A stretch of 64,000 nt of DNA from an uncultured Roseovarius sp. (GTDB lineage: Bacteria; Pseudomonadota; Alphaproteobacteria; Rhodobacterales; Rhodobacteraceae): the NCBI GenBank assembly GCA_947503145.1, contig CANNCP010000008.1, positions 62,001 to 126,000 on the forward strand, in the 5' to 3' direction. Under the pieces are notes generated by a model that saw only the letters and a list, made by a program, of their open reading frames with translations, was not told where the DNA came from and searched no databases. Position numbers and translations under genes: made by a program. Within the stretch, counting starts at the first letter, position 1, and each line of letters opens with the position of its first letter. Shown here one piece after another: positions 20,214 through 30,450 of this stretch.

Positions 20214-20620
20214 CCGCCCCCACAAACCCGTTCGAGCAGATGATGCGCCAGGCGCAGGAAATGGCAAAGTCCTTTCCGGCGATGGAGGCGTTCACGCCCA
20301 AGGGTTTCGAGAAGATGATGGGCACCATGCCCAAGGACATGATGGAAATGATGTTCGGCAACACACTGAACGAAGGCGGGCTTGATGCGCGCACGCGCAT
20401 GTTGCTGGTGCTGGCCGGATTGACCATGCAGGGCGCGCAGAGTGATGTTGCCTTTCGTCAGGCGGTGCGTCATGCGCTGGCGGCAGGAGCTACCAAACAG
20501 AATATCGTCGAGACAATCGGCCAGATGTCGATGTTTGCCGGACTGCCCACGATGACACGGGCGCTGGAACTGGCGCAACAGGTACTCGGCACGCAGGAAG
20601 AAGAAGGAAAAGACACATGA
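20210..20620 (+). CDS. carboxymuconolactone decarboxylase-like (AhpD-fold) protein
   Basis: 136-aa helical protein. The segment [48 protein letters not shown] corresponds to the CMD/AhpD fold. It contains no cysteine at all, so it cannot have the CxxC redox pair of AhpD. The N-terminus is Met-rich ([14 protein letters not shown]). It overlaps nuoI at its start (ATGA, 20210) and nuoJ at its end (ATGA, 20617), a strong sign of co-translation. It is not a standard complex I subunit and its role is unknown. Confidence 0.75.
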   Translation: MTAPTNPFEQMMRQAQEMAKSFPAMEAFTPKGFEKMMGTMPKDMMEMMFGNTLNEGGLDARTRMLLVLAGLTMQGAQSDVAFRQAVRHALAAGATKQNIVETIGQMSMFAGLPTMTRALELAQQVLGTQEEEGKDT

Positions 20621-21225
20621 CCGTCATGGCACTGGCCTTTTATCTCTTCGCGATTTCGGTCGTGATCGGCGGACTGTTCACCGTGATCAGCCGTCACCCG
20701 GTGCATTCAGTGCTCTGGCTGATCCTGTCGTTCATCAGCGCTGCGGGCCTGTTTGTGCTGCTCGGCGCTGAATTCGTCGCGATGCTGCTGGTGATCGTCT
20801 ATGTGGGCGCGGTGGCGGTTCTGTTCCTCTTCGTGGTGATGATGCTGGATGTGGATTTTGCCGAACTGAAGGCGGAAATGGCGAAATACATGCCGGTGGC
20901 GCTGCTCATCGGGGTGATCCTGCTGATGCAACTCGGCATCGCACTGGGCGCATGGCAAGTGGCCGAAGGGTCCGAAGCGGCGCGGCAGGCCGTGACGCCG
21001 ACAGATACGCACAACACGGCAGCACTTGGCCTTTTGCTCTATGACCAGTATTTCCTGCTCTTCCAGCTGGCAGGTCTGATCCTGCTGGTTGCGATGATCG
21101 GGGCCATCGTACTGACGGTGCGCCATCGCACCGATGTCAAACGCCAGAACGTGCTGCACCAGATGTGGCGCGACCCGGCCAAGGCGATGGAGCTGCGTGA
21201 CGTGAAGCCGGGGCAGGGACTGTAA
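20617..21225 (+). CDS. nuoJ: NADH-quinone oxidoreductase subunit J
   Basis: Membrane subunit (202 aa, five transmembrane helices) at the junction between quinone channel and proton pumps. Seen: [27 protein letters not shown] with the conserved helix that changes conformation during turnover, and [22 protein letters not shown] 20617 overlaps the preceding stop. A 129-base gap with two REP-like palindromes separates it from nuoK. Confidence 0.96.
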   Translation: MTVMALAFYLFAISVVIGGLFTVISRHPVHSVLWLILSFISAAGLFVLLGAEFVAMLLVIVYVGAVAVLFLFVVMMLDVDFAELKAEMAKYMPVALLIGVILLMQLGIALGAWQVAEGSEAARQAVTPTDTHNTAALGLLLYDQYFLLFQLAGLILLVAMIGAIVLTVRHRTDVKRQNVLHQMWRDPAKAMELRDVKPGQGL

Positions 21226-21237
21226 CAAAACCCGCGC

Positions 21238-21311
21238 CGGGCCTGACCCGGGACCACACGGCTCCAGTCGGGTCGGCAGTTGGGGACGAGGCCCCGGATC
21301 AGGTCCGGGGC
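21238..21311. repeat. pair of REP-like palindromes between nuoJ and nuoK
   Basis: CCGGGCCTGACCCGG (21238-21252) and GCCCCGGATCAGGTCCGGGG plus C (21291-21311) are small inverted repeats with loops CCTGA and TCAGG, which are reverse complements of each other. The two are therefore oppositely oriented copies of one unit. A third copy lies at 49479-49499. Similar CCCCGG palindromes are common between genes in this bacterial group. They could act as mRNA stabilisers or attenuators inside the operon. Confidence 0.6.
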
Positions 21312-21354
21312 GCGATGGAAATAAACGAACGGGCAAGGACCCGGAGGGACAGAA

Positions 21355-21660
21355 ATGATCGGAATTGAACATTACCTTGCGGTGGCGGCGGCGCTGTTCG
21401 TCATCGGCATTTTCGGGCTCTTCCTGAACCGCAAGAACGTGATCATTCTGCTGATGTCGATCGAGCTGATGCTGCTGGCAGTCAACATCAACCTGGTCGC
21501 CTTCTCCAGCTTTGCGGGCGATCTTGTGGGGCAGATATTCACCCTCTTCATCCTCACGGTTGCCGCCGCCGAGGCCGCCATCGGCCTCGCCATCCTTGTG
21601 TGTTTCTTCCGCAACCGCGGCACGATCGCGGTCGAAGATGTCAACGTGATGAAGGGCTGA
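21355..21660 (+). CDS. nuoK: NADH-quinone oxidoreductase subunit K
   Basis: Small antiporter-related membrane subunit (101 aa, three helices). It has [30 protein letters not shown], with the conserved glutamates used in proton transfer (IELMLL here, [11 protein letters not shown] later). GGAGGG just upstream of ATG 21355 is the ribosome binding site. nuoL begins 4 bases after its stop. Confidence 0.97.
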   Translation: MIGIEHYLAVAAALFVIGIFGLFLNRKNVIILLMSIELMLLAVNINLVAFSSFAGDLVGQIFTLFILTVAAAEAAIGLAILVCFFRNRGTIAVEDVNVMKG

Positions 21661-21664
21661 GTTC

Positions 21665-23740
21665 ATGGAAAAGATCATCCTTTTCGCGCCCCTGATAGGG
21701 GCCATCATCGCAGGCTTTGGCTGGCGGATGATCGGCGACGCGGCCTCGCAATGGGTTACCACGGGCCTGTTGTTCCTGGCTTGCGCGCTCAGCTGGATCG
21801 TGTTTCTGGGCCATGACGGCACCACGCAGTATATCCACATCCTCGACTGGGTGCAGTCGGGCCACCTGGACAGCGCCTGGGCGATCCGCCTGGACCGGCT
21901 GACAGCGATCATGCTGATCGTGGTCACGACCGTGTCGGCGCTCGTGCATCTCTATTCGATAGGCTACATGGCGCATGACGCCAATTTCAGCGAAAAAGAG
22001 AGCTATCGCCCGCGTTTCTTTGCTTATCTTTCGTTCTTCACCTTCGCGATGCTGATGCTGGTCACCGCCGATAACCTGCTTCAGCTGTTCTTCGGCTGGG
22101 AGGGCGTCGGTCTGGCCTCTTACCTGCTGATTGGCTTTTACTATCGCAAGCCTTCGGCCAACGCCGCCGCGATCAAGGCCTTTGTGGTCAACAGGATCGG
22201 GGATTTCGCGTTTCTCCTGGGTATCTTCGCACTGTTCTTTCTGGTGGATTCGATCCAGCTGACGGACATCTTCGCCGCTTCGCCCGAACTGGCCGAGACA
22301 AACCTGACGTTCCTGTGGCGCGACTGGAACGCGGCGAACCTGATTGCATTCCTGCTCTTTGTCGGCGCGATGGGTAAATCGGCGCAGCTCTTCCTGCACA
22401 CATGGCTGCCGGACGCGATGGAAGGCCCGACACCGGTGTCGGCCCTCATTCACGCCGCGACGATGGTCACGGCGGGGGTGTTCCTGGTGTGCCGGATGTC
22501 GCCGCTGATGGAATACGCGCCCGAAGCGATGATGTTCGTGACCTTCATAGGGGCAACCACCGCGTTCGTCGCCGCCACAATCGGCCTCGTGCAGAATGAT
22601 ATCAAACGCGTCATCGCCTATTCGACCATGTCGCAGCTGGGCTACATGTTCGTGGCGGCCGGTGTGGGCGTCTATTCGGTGGCGATGTTCCATCTGTTCA
22701 CGCACGCATTCTTCAAGGCGATGCTGTTCCTCGGGGCAGGGTCGATCATTCACGGGATGCATCACGAGCAGGACATGCGTAACTATGGCGGCCTGCGCAA
22801 GAAGATGCCCTATACGTTCTGGGCGATGATGATCGGCACGCTGGCTATTACCGGTGTCGGCATTCCGCTGACGCATATCGGGTTCGCCGGGTTCCTCAGC
22901 AAGGATGCAGTGATCGAGAGCGCCTGGGCCGGCACCAGTGGCGGCTATGCGTTCTGGATGCTGGTCATCGCGGCGCTCTTTACCAGCTTCTACAGCTGGC
23001 GGCTGATGTTCATGACCTTCTACGGCACGCCACGCGGCGACAAGCAAACGCATGAGAACGCGCATGAAAGCCCGATGGTCATGCTGGTGCCTCTGGGGGT
23101 GCTGGCGCTCGGGTCGGTTTTTGCGGGTATGCTCTGGTATGGCAGTTTCTTTGGCGATCATGACCAGGTGAACAAGTTCTTTGGTATTCCGACGCATCAG
23201 GTCGAGGCGGCAGCCGATACCGGTGACACAGCCGGGACCGAGCAAGCAACCGAGGCGCATGCGGCGATGGCCGATAGCGGTCAGGCCCCGGTGGGCGCGA
23301 TCTACATGGGGCCGGACAACCACGTGATGGACGACGCGCACCATGCGCCCAATTGGGTCAAGGTCAGCCCGTTCATCGCGATGCTGATCGGCCTGATCAC
23401 CGCGCTGTGGTTCTATGTCTGGGATCCCTCCATGCCGCGCAAGGCGGCCGAGGGTCAGCGCCCCCTTTATCTGTTCCTGCTGAACAAATGGTATTTCGAT
23501 GAAATTTACGATGCACTCATCGTCGGCCCGGCCAAACGGCTCGGCGCTCTGCTGTGGAAACGCGGAGATGGCAGCGTGATTGACGGGACGATCAATGGCG
23601 TGGCCCTGGGGATCGTGCCCTTCTTTACGCGGATCGCGGGCCGTGCGCAGTCCGGCTACATCTTTACCTATGCATTCGCCATGGTGATCGGGATTGTGGT
23701 CCTCGTCACCTGGGTCACGATGAGCGGGGGGGCAAACTGA
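21665..23740 (+). CDS. nuoL: NADH-quinone oxidoreductase subunit L
   Basis: Distal antiporter-like proton pump (691 aa), with about 14 core helices and the long lateral helix plus a final anchor at the C-terminus. Signatures: [52 protein letters not shown] and [12 protein letters not shown]. Residues ~510-550 are an acidic, Ala-rich cytosolic loop ([15 protein letters not shown]). The stop overlaps nuoM (TGATG at 23738-23742). Confidence 0.97.
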   Translation: MEKIILFAPLIGAIIAGFGWRMIGDAASQWVTTGLLFLACALSWIVFLGHDGTTQYIHILDWVQSGHLDSAWAIRLDRLTAIMLIVVTTVSALVHLYSIGYMAHDANFSEKESYRPRFFAYLSFFTFAMLMLVTADNLLQLFFGWEGVGLASYLLIGFYYRKPSANAAAIKAFVVNRIGDFAFLLGIFALFFLVDSIQLTDIFAASPELAETNLTFLWRDWNAANLIAFLLFVGAMGKSAQLFLHTWLPDAMEGPTPVSALIHAATMVTAGVFLVCRMSPLMEYAPEAMMFVTFIGATTAFVAATIGLVQNDIKRVIAYSTMSQLGYMFVAAGVGVYSVAMFHLFTHAFFKAMLFLGAGSIIHGMHHEQDMRNYGGLRKKMPYTFWAMMIGTLAITGVGIPLTHIGFAGFLSKDAVIESAWAGTSGGYAFWMLVIAALFTSFYSWRLMFMTFYGTPRGDKQTHENAHESPMVMLVPLGVLALGSVFAGMLWYGSFFGDHDQVNKFFGIPTHQVEAAADTGDTAGTEQATEAHAAMADSGQAPVGAIYMGPDNHVMDDAHHAPNWVKVSPFIAMLIGLITALWFYVWDPSMPRKAAEGQRPLYLFLLNKWYFDEIYDALIVGPAKRLGALLWKRGDGSVIDGTINGVALGIVPFFTRIAGRAQSGYIFTYAFAMVIGIVVLVTWVTMSGGAN

Positions 23741-25293
23741 TGGATAACGTTCTGTCGATCACCACTTTTCTACCGCTGATCGCGGCCGGGATCCTCGCGA
23801 TATTCCTGCGCGGCGAGGACGAAGCGGCACAACGGAATGCCAAGTGGGTGGCGTTGATTGCCACGGTCGTCACCTTTCTGGTGTCGCTCTTCATCCTGTT
23901 TGACTTTGATCCCAGCAACACCGGTTTTCAGTTCGTGGAAGAGCGTCAGTGGCTGCTGGGCCTGAAATACAAGATGGGCGTGGATGGGATCAGCGTCCTC
24001 TTCGTATTGCTGACGACGTTCATGATGCCGCTGACGATCGCGGCGTCGTGGAACATCACCACGCGGGTCAAGGAATACATGATCGCGTTCCTGATCCTCG
24101 AGACCTTGATGCTTGGTGTGTTCATGGCGCTCGATCTGGTGCTGTTCTACGTCTTCTTTGAGGCGGGCCTGATCCCGATGTTCCTGATTATCGGGATCTG
24201 GGGCGGCAAGGAGCGGATCTATGCCAGCTTCAAGTTCTTCCTCTACACCTTCCTCGGCTCGGTACTGATGCTTGTGGCGATGGTGGCGATGTTCACCGAT
24301 GCGGGCACCACAGACATCCCGACGCTGATGACGCATGAGTTCGCCTCCGACAGCTTCAGCGTGCTGGGCATATACGTCGTGGGCGGCGCGCAGACGCTGC
24401 TGTTCCTCGCGTTCTTTGCCAGCTTTGCGGTCAAGATGCCGATGTGGCCGGTGCACACATGGCTGCCGGATGCACACGTGCAGGCACCGACCGCCGGATC
24501 GGTCGTGCTGGCGGCGATCCTGCTCAAGATGGGCGGCTATGGCTTCTTGCGGTTCAGCCTGCCGATGTTCCCGGTGGGGGCCGAGGTGCTGACGCCGCTG
24601 GTGCTGTGGATGTCGGCAATCGCGATTGTCTATACCTCGCTGGTGGCGCTGGCGCAGGCGGACATGAAAAAGCTGATCGCCTACAGCTCCGTCGCCCATA
24701 TGGGTTATGTCACGATGGGCATTTTCGCCGCGAACCAGCAGGGGATCGACGGGGCGATTTTCCAGATGATCAGTCACGGCTTTGTCTCGGGTGCGCTCTT
24801 CTTGATTGTCGGGGTGATCTATGACCGGATGCATACCCGCGAGATCGACGCTTACGGAGGTCTCGTGAACCGGATGCCTGCCTATGCGCTCATTTTCATG
24901 TTCTTCACCATGGCGAACGTGGGCCTGCCGGGCACAAGCGGCTTTGTTGGCGAATTCCTGACACTGGTCGGTGTTTTCAAGGTCAACACATGGGTGGCGC
25001 TGGTCGCGACCACGGGGGTGATCCTGTCGGCGGCCTACGCGCTCTGGCTATATCGCCGGGTGGTGTTGGGTGATCTGATCAAGGAAAGCCTGCGCAGCAT
25101 CACCGACATGAACGGGCGCGAGCGCGCAATCTTTGCGCCGCTGGTGGTGATGACACTGCTGCTGGGCGTCTATCCGAGCCTGGTGACCGACATTATCAGT
25201 CCCTCGGTCGAGGCGCTGATTTCAAACTACGACACTGCTCTGGCAGATGCGCAGATCAATGCTGCCAGCCAGACCGCAGACATATCGCATTAA
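23740..25293 (+). CDS. nuoM: NADH-quinone oxidoreductase subunit M
   Basis: Antiporter-like proton-pumping subunit (517 aa, about 14 helices). Seen: [28 protein letters not shown] with the key glutamate of transmembrane helix 5, [25 protein letters not shown], and [15 protein letters not shown] 23740 shares a base with the nuoL stop. The gene is of normal length and shows nothing unusual. Confidence 0.97.
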   Translation: MDNVLSITTFLPLIAAGILAIFLRGEDEAAQRNAKWVALIATVVTFLVSLFILFDFDPSNTGFQFVEERQWLLGLKYKMGVDGISVLFVLLTTFMMPLTIAASWNITTRVKEYMIAFLILETLMLGVFMALDLVLFYVFFEAGLIPMFLIIGIWGGKERIYASFKFFLYTFLGSVLMLVAMVAMFTDAGTTDIPTLMTHEFASDSFSVLGIYVVGGAQTLLFLAFFASFAVKMPMWPVHTWLPDAHVQAPTAGSVVLAAILLKMGGYGFLRFSLPMFPVGAEVLTPLVLWMSAIAIVYTSLVALAQADMKKLIAYSSVAHMGYVTMGIFAANQQGIDGAIFQMISHGFVSGALFLIVGVIYDRMHTREIDAYGGLVNRMPAYALIFMFFTMANVGLPGTSGFVGEFLTLVGVFKVNTWVALVATTGVILSAAYALWLYRRVVLGDLIKESLRSITDMNGRERAIFAPLVVMTLLLGVYPSLVTDIISPSVEALISNYDTALADAQINAASQTADISH

Positions 25294-25305
25294 GGGGCAT
25301 CCGAG

Positions 25306-26742
25306 ATGATCCAGTTAGATCTGAATATTATCCTGCCCGAGATCGTCATCGCGGTCTATGCGATGCTAGGGCTTCTGGGGGCGGTCTATACCGGCAAGGA
25401 CAAGACGGCCGGCATGCTGGTCTGGCTGACCGCTGCTCTCTTTGTTGCGATGGCCTTCTGGATCGGCGCCACCGGGGACGGTACGAACCTCGCGTTCGGT
25501 GGCATGTTCGTCGACGACGATTTCTCGCGCTTTGCCAAGGTCATGATTTTGCTCGCCGCTGCAGCAATTCTGCTGATGAGCCAGGAATACATGGCCCGGA
25601 TGGGCAGCCTGCGGTTCGAGTATCCGATTCTGATCGCACTTGGCACTGTCGGCATGATGACGATGGTCAGCGCGGGCGACCTGATGACGCTATACATGGG
25701 GTTGGAGCTGCAATCACTGACGCTCTATATCCTCGCCTCCATGCGCCGCGAAAGCGTGAAATCTACCGAAGCCGGGCTGAAGTACTTTGTGCTGGGCGCG
25801 CTGGCATCGGGCATCCTGCTCTATGGCGCATCGCTGGTCTATGGCTATGCCGGCACGACGCTGTTCTCGGGCATCATCGCTTCGGCCGAGGGACAAGCCC
25901 CCATCGGGCTGCTTCTGGGTATGGTTCTGGTGATGGTCGGGCTGGCGTTCAAGGTGTCCGCGGTGCCGTTCCACATGTGGACACCGGACGTTTATGAGGG
26001 GTCGCCAACACCGGTCACGGCCTATTTCGCCACCGCGCCCAAGGTGGCCGCGATGGCGCTGCTGGCGCGGACGCTGTATGACGCCTTTGGTGGCGTCGCA
26101 AGCGACTGGCAGCAGGTTCTGGCGGTGCTGAGCGTCCTGTCGATGTTCCTGGGCAGTATTGCCGCGATCGGGCAGCGCGACATCAAACGGATGATGGCCT
26201 ATTCCACGATCGGCCATATGGGCTTTGCATTGATGGCCCTTACGGGTGGCGGCGCTTTTGGCGTGCAGGCGATGCTGATCTATATGGCGATCTACGTTGC
26301 GATGGATATCGGTGCCTTCACCTTTATTCTGACAATGCAGCGTGATGGCCAGCCAGTGACCGATATTGCCAGTCTCAACAACTATGCAAGCAGCCATCCG
26401 GCCCGGGCGCTGGCCATGCTGATCCTGATGTTCAGCCTCGCGGGTGTGCCGCCTTTCCTGGGGTTCTTCGGCAAGCTCTACGTGCTGCGCGCGGCCTATG
26501 AGGGGGGCTTTGCCTGGCTGGCCGTGGCCGGTGTGATCGCCTCGGTGATCGGAGCCTATTACTATCTGCGGATCGTCTACCTGATGTATTTCGGCAAAGA
26601 GGGCGAGGCGCTGGATCCGGCGCGCTCGCCGGTGCTCTGGGGGATCCTGATGGCTTCGGCGGCGGTGATGGTGCTGGGGGTGATCAACATGTTTGGCATC
26701 GAGGGCTTGGCGCAGGCGGCGGCAATGACGCTGGTCAACTGA
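25306..26742 (+). CDS. nuoN: NADH-quinone oxidoreductase subunit N
   Basis: Third antiporter-like subunit (478 aa, about 14 helices), last gene of the operon. Seen: [20 protein letters not shown] with the conserved glutamate, [25 protein letters not shown], and [15 protein letters not shown] hairpin with a T-rich tail lies 36 bases after the stop, closing the transcription unit. Confidence 0.97.
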   Translation: MIQLDLNIILPEIVIAVYAMLGLLGAVYTGKDKTAGMLVWLTAALFVAMAFWIGATGDGTNLAFGGMFVDDDFSRFAKVMILLAAAAILLMSQEYMARMGSLRFEYPILIALGTVGMMTMVSAGDLMTLYMGLELQSLTLYILASMRRESVKSTEAGLKYFVLGALASGILLYGASLVYGYAGTTLFSGIIASAEGQAPIGLLLGMVLVMVGLAFKVSAVPFHMWTPDVYEGSPTPVTAYFATAPKVAAMALLARTLYDAFGGVASDWQQVLAVLSVLSMFLGSIAAIGQRDIKRMMAYSTIGHMGFALMALTGGGAFGVQAMLIYMAIYVAMDIGAFTFILTMQRDGQPVTDIASLNNYASSHPARALAMLILMFSLAGVPPFLGFFGKLYVLRAAYEGGFAWLAVAGVIASVIGAYYYLRIVYLMYFGKEGEALDPARSPVLWGILMASAAVMVLGVINMFGIEGLAQAAAMTLVN

Positions 26743-26777
26743 TCTGTATGCGCCTGATCGGGCCATTTCAAAAAGGT

Positions 26778-26807
26778 GACGCGCCAGGGCGCGTCGCTTT
26801 TGTTTTT
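26778..26807 (+). terminator. intrinsic terminator after nuoN
   Basis: Perfect 7-bp stem GACGCGC (26778-26784) / GCGCGTC (26789-26795) with a 4-base loop, followed by GCTTTTGTTTTT. It marks the end of the ~20-kb nuo transcription unit. Confidence 0.8.
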
Positions 26808-26838
26808 GTCGCCCCGTTGGGGCGGGTGCCTCCGGCGG

Positions 26839-26862
26839 GAGTACTTGGAGAAAAATGAAGGA
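26839..26862 (+). repeat. GAGTATTT...GGAAAAATGAA intergenic element, copy 3
   Basis: Reads GAGTACTTGGAGAAAAATGA followed by AGG. Here the ATG of the element (26855) is the likely start codon of birA, and GGAG inside the element is its ribosome binding site. It is preceded by a small CCCCGTTGGGG palindrome. Confidence 0.55.
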
Positions 26863-27637
26863 GCCTGTCTGGCCGATCGGATATGCGCGGCACATCATGG
26901 CGGAGGTGGACAGCACCAACGTCGAGGCGGCGCGCCGTGCCGCGACGCTGCCGGGGCCGACGTGGATCATGGCGCATCGCCAGATGGCGGGGCGTGGACG
27001 GCGCGGGCGTCCCTGGACCGACCCCGAAGGTAATCTGGCAGCGACACTGGTGTTGCGGCCGGACGAGGGCCCCGGGCAGGCGGCGTTGCGGTCCTTTGTG
27101 GCGGCGCTGGCACTGGATGATGCTTTGGTGTCGGTCACGGGCCGGGCAGAGAGTTTTGCGCTGAAATGGCCGAACGATGTGCTGCTGCATGGCGGCAAGC
27201 TGGCTGGTATCCTGTTGGAAAGTTCCGGTACAGGCGGGCGCCTGGACCATCTGGCCATCGGCATTGGCGTCAACCTGAGCCATGCGCCGGAGACGGTGGA
27301 CGCGGGGGCGGTGCGCCCTGTGTCGCTGCGCGGTGAAACCGGGGTGGCGGTCGGGCCCGAGGATTTCCTGACCCATCTGGCTGTCGCCTATGCGCTGCGC
27401 GAAGAGCAATTCCTGGTGCAGGGTTTTGCCGCCATCCGCAGCGCCTGGCTGGCGCGGGCGGCGCGATTGGGGCAGGTGATAACCGCCCGCACCGGCCGGG
27501 CCGAGATCACCGGCCGGTTCGAGACGGTGGACGCGGAGGGCAATCTTGTTCTATCAACCGACATCGGGCGGCAGGTGATCGCCGCGGCAGAGGTTTTTTT
27601 CAGCGGAGCGGAGGCAGGCCATGCTGCTGGCGATTGA
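26855..27637 (+). CDS. birA: biotin--[acetyl-CoA-carboxylase] ligase
   Basis: Biotin protein ligase (260 aa). It joins biotin to the carrier lysine of acetyl-CoA and methylcrotonyl-CoA carboxylases through biotinyl-AMP. The ATP/biotin loop GRGRRG is at residues 46-51, followed by WTDPEGNL, KWPNDVL and GGKLAGILLE. There is no N-terminal helix-turn-helix, so this is the monofunctional type and not a biotin-operon repressor. ATG 26855 lies within the intergenic element. The end overlaps coaX by 17 bases. Confidence 0.95.
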   Translation: MKEPVWPIGYARHIMAEVDSTNVEAARRAATLPGPTWIMAHRQMAGRGRRGRPWTDPEGNLAATLVLRPDEGPGQAALRSFVAALALDDALVSVTGRAESFALKWPNDVLLHGGKLAGILLESSGTGGRLDHLAIGIGVNLSHAPETVDAGAVRPVSLRGETGVAVGPEDFLTHLAVAYALREEQFLVQGFAAIRSAWLARAARLGQVITARTGRAEITGRFETVDAEGNLVLSTDIGRQVIAAAEVFFSGAEAGHAAGD

Positions 27638-28403
27638 CTGCGGGAACACCAATACCGTCTTTGCGATCTGGGATGGCAGCCGGTTCTTGTGCACGATGCG
27701 CACCTCGACCCATCATGCGCGCACGGCGGATGCCTATTTTACCTGGTATTCGACGCTGGTGAAACATTACGGGCTGGATGTGGAAATCGACGAGGTGATC
27801 ATCTCGTCGACCGTGCCGCGTGTCGTGTTCAATCTGCGGGTGTTCACCGACCGGTTCTTTGGCTGTCGCCCGCTGGTGGTGGGCAAGCCGGACTGCGCGC
27901 TGCCGGTAGAGCCGCGGGTAGATGCGGGCACGATCGTGGGGCCGGACCGTCTGGTGAACGCGGCAGGCGCCCATGACCGGCATGGCGGTGATCTGATCGT
28001 TGTGGATTTTGGCACGGCCACCACCTTTGACGTGGTGGCGGCTGATGGCGCTTATGTCGGCGGGGTGATCGCGCCGGGCGTAAACCTGAGCCTGGAGGCG
28101 TTGCACATGGCCGCAGCGGCGCTGCCGCATGTGGACGTGACCATGCCGAACAAGGTGATCGGCACCAACACGGTGGAATGCATGCAATCCGGGGTGTTCT
28201 GGGGCTATGTCGGCCTCGTTCAGGGGGTCTGCGATCAGATCCGTGACGAATATGCCCGTCCGATGAGGGTTATTGGTACGGGCGGGCTTGCATCGCTGTT
28301 TGCGCAGGGGCAAACCCTCTTTGACGAGATCGAGGATGATCTGACGATGCACGGGCTGACCGTGATCCACGCATACAACAAAATGAAAGCTGAGTCCGGA
28401 TGA
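27621..28403 (+). CDS. coaX: type III pantothenate kinase
   Basis: First enzyme of coenzyme A synthesis (260 aa, cytosolic). Signatures of the acetate/sugar-kinase fold of type III kinases: LAIDCGNTNTVFAI (phosphate loop), GPDRLVNAAGA, and VDFGTATTFDVV with the catalytic aspartate. It overlaps birA upstream and RNase J downstream (ATGA at 28400), so the three genes form one tightly packed unit. Confidence 0.95.
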   Translation: MLLAIDCGNTNTVFAIWDGSRFLCTMRTSTHHARTADAYFTWYSTLVKHYGLDVEIDEVIISSTVPRVVFNLRVFTDRFFGCRPLVVGKPDCALPVEPRVDAGTIVGPDRLVNAAGAHDRHGGDLIVVDFGTATTFDVVAADGAYVGGVIAPGVNLSLEALHMAAAALPHVDVTMPNKVIGTNTVECMQSGVFWGYVGLVQGVCDQIRDEYARPMRVIGTGGLASLFAQGQTLFDEIEDDLTMHGLTVIHAYNKMKAESG

Positions 28404-30067
28404 CTGAAAACCGAGTGATTTATCTGCCCCTGGGCGGGGCGGGCGAGATTGGCATGAATGCCTATGTTTACGGCTACGGTAAACCGGGCAAGGAGCGGCT
28501 GATCCTGGTGGATCTGGGCGTGACATTCCCCGATATGGACGGCAGTCCGGGGGTGGACCTGATCCTGCCCGACATCACCTGGCTGGAGAAGCGAAAGAAC
28601 GATCTGGAAGCGATATTTATCACGCACGCGCACGAAGATCACGTCGGCGCGGTGGCGCATTATTATGCCCGGCTGGGCGCGCCGGTCTATGCGCGTGCCT
28701 TTACCGCCAATATCGCGCGGCGCAAGATGGCCGAGCATGGCCACCCGGAAAAGGCCGTGCGCACCGTATCGCCCTGGCCCGAGACGGTGACAGCCGGGCC
28801 GTTCACGGTGGGCTTTGTGCCGATTTCGCATTCCATTCCCGAAAGCTCGGGGCTGGTCATCGACACGCCCAAGGGGCGGCTGGTGCATACGGGCGATTTC
28901 AAGATCGACACTTCACCGGGCGTGGGCGAGCCGTTTGACCATGCGATGTGGGAAGGGATTGCAAAGGATGGTGTGCTGGCGCTGATGTGCGATTCTACCA
29001 ACGTTTTCAGCCGCCACGAGGGGCGCTCGGAATCCACGGTTGGCCCCGAGATCGAGAAGCTGGTGGCCAGTGCCAAGGGCATGGTGGCCGCCACTACTTT
29101 TGCCAGCAATGTGGCGCGGGTCAAGACGCTGGCCGAGGCAGGCGAGCGCGCCGGGCGATCGGTCTGCCTGATGGGCCGGGCCATGCGACGGATGATAGAG
29201 GCGGCGGTCGAGACCGGAGTGCTCAAGGGCTTTCCCAGCACGATCAGCCCCGAGGAGGCCAAGAAGGTCCCGCGCGAGAGCCTGATGCTGATCGTGACCG
29301 GCAGTCAGGGTGAGCGGCGCGCAGCCAGTGCGCAGCTGGCCAACGGTAAATATCAGGGGATCACGATGAAGGAGGGTGACCTCTTTCTCTTTTCCAGCAA
29401 GACGATCCCGGGCAATGAGCGTGGCGTCATTCGCATCATCAACCAGTTCTCGGAAATGGGTGTAGATGTGGTGGATGACGACACCGGGATGTATCACGTA
29501 TCGGGCCATGCCAACCGGCCCGATCTGGAGGCGATGCATGACATCATCCGCCCGCAGATCGTGGTGCCGATGCATGGTGAGCACCGGCATTTGCGCGAAC
29601 ATGTGAAAATCTGCAAGCCCAAGCCGCTGAAAGGCGTGCTGGCGGTCAACGGTACGATGATCGATCTCAGCGCGAATACGCCCACTGTGGTGGAGTATGT
29701 GGAAACCGGGCGAACCTATCTTGACGGGACCGTGCAGGTGGGGGCGCTGGACGGGGTGGTACGTGACCGGATCCGCATGGCGCTGAACGGGCATGTCAGT
29801 GTCAACGTGATCCTCGACGAGAAAGACGAGCCGCTGGGCGAGCCCTGGTGCGAGATCAAGGGCCTAGCGGAGATGGGGCTGAACCGCGCGCCGCTGGCCG
29901 ATGTGCTGGAAGAGGATCTGAGCCAGTTTCTGGGCCGTGCCGGACGCAAGGTGCGGGCCAGCGATGAGAAGCTGGAGGAGGAACTGCGCCGCGTCACGCG
30001 CCAGTCGGCCAACGCCGAGATCGGCAAGAAGCCCGAGGTGACGGTGATCATCAGCCGGATGAGCTGA
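28400..30067 (+). CDS. rnj: ribonuclease J
   Basis: Metallo-beta-lactamase/beta-CASP RNase (555 aa) acting as 5'-3' exonuclease and endonuclease in RNA maturation. The zinc motif His76-x-His78-x-Asp80-His81 (THAHEDHVGAV) and further ligands (HTGDFKID; VSGHANRPDLE; VPMHGEHRH) are present. The beta-CASP domain lies between, and a C-terminal domain ends with EVTVIISRMS. In alphaproteobacteria RNase J coexists with RNase E. The start overlaps coaX. After the stop comes a 379-base gap. Confidence 0.95.
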   Translation: MTENRVIYLPLGGAGEIGMNAYVYGYGKPGKERLILVDLGVTFPDMDGSPGVDLILPDITWLEKRKNDLEAIFITHAHEDHVGAVAHYYARLGAPVYARAFTANIARRKMAEHGHPEKAVRTVSPWPETVTAGPFTVGFVPISHSIPESSGLVIDTPKGRLVHTGDFKIDTSPGVGEPFDHAMWEGIAKDGVLALMCDSTNVFSRHEGRSESTVGPEIEKLVASAKGMVAATTFASNVARVKTLAEAGERAGRSVCLMGRAMRRMIEAAVETGVLKGFPSTISPEEAKKVPRESLMLIVTGSQGERRAASAQLANGKYQGITMKEGDLFLFSSKTIPGNERGVIRIINQFSEMGVDVVDDDTGMYHVSGHANRPDLEAMHDIIRPQIVVPMHGEHRHLREHVKICKPKPLKGVLAVNGTMIDLSANTPTVVEYVETGRTYLDGTVQVGALDGVVRDRIRMALNGHVSVNVILDEKDEPLGEPWCEIKGLAEMGLNRAPLADVLEEDLSQFLGRAGRKVRASDEKLEEELRRVTRQSANAEIGKKPEVTVIISRMS

Positions 30068-30446
30068 GTGCGCTCGACTGGCGGTGTGCTCTGACTGTGC
30101 GATGGTTTCGGTCAGGCGCTCTGCCAGCGGGTAGGGTTGCCGGGCCGTCAGCGTCTCTGCCAGAGCGCGGTTCTATTACAATGTGCCGGGCTGGCGTTCG
30201 GTGAAGTGATCAAACGTCGCCGCGCCGACGGGTTGCTGATCATGCCGGAACGCATGATGCGGCTCTGTGCCGCATGCGCCCATTGACTGTGCGCGCCGAA
30301 CGGCGAAGGCGCCCGAAAAGGAGTACGGGGCCGCCTAAAACGTTTCACTTTTGACCTGAAACATCAGATAAATGCGAAACGCGCACAACACTTGTATGTT
30401 GCGCGCGTTTCGTAAATGGTGGTTATTCTGGTTTCCGCGCAACGCT
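30068..30446. other. 379-base gap between RNase J and helicase genes
   Basis: No supported gene. A short frame at about 30183-30287 reads LAFGEVIKRRRADGLLIMPE and ends MMRLCAACAH; it looks protein-like but has no start and may be a gene remnant. From 30335 onward the gap is occupied by a ~116-bp copy of the palindromic repeat family, which reaches into the last codons of the helicase gene and would separate the two convergent genes. Confidence 0.5.
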
Positions 30447-30450
30447 TTAG
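30335..30450. repeat. MITE-like palindromic repeat, full-length copy A
   Basis: 116-bp element with terminal inverted repeats (CTAAAACGTTTC at the left; AACGCTTTAG at the right) and a strong internal hairpin: 16-base arms at 30375-30390 and 30397-30412 with one mismatch and a 6-base loop. It aligns end to end with the element at 41960-42074 (about 70% identical by eye, mostly transitions). No ORF inside. Confidence 0.75.

Noticed and set aside
26855-27637. BirA as a transcriptional repressor of biotin genes
   Set aside because: The protein begins directly with the ligase domain and lacks the N-terminal helix-turn-helix of the bifunctional type.
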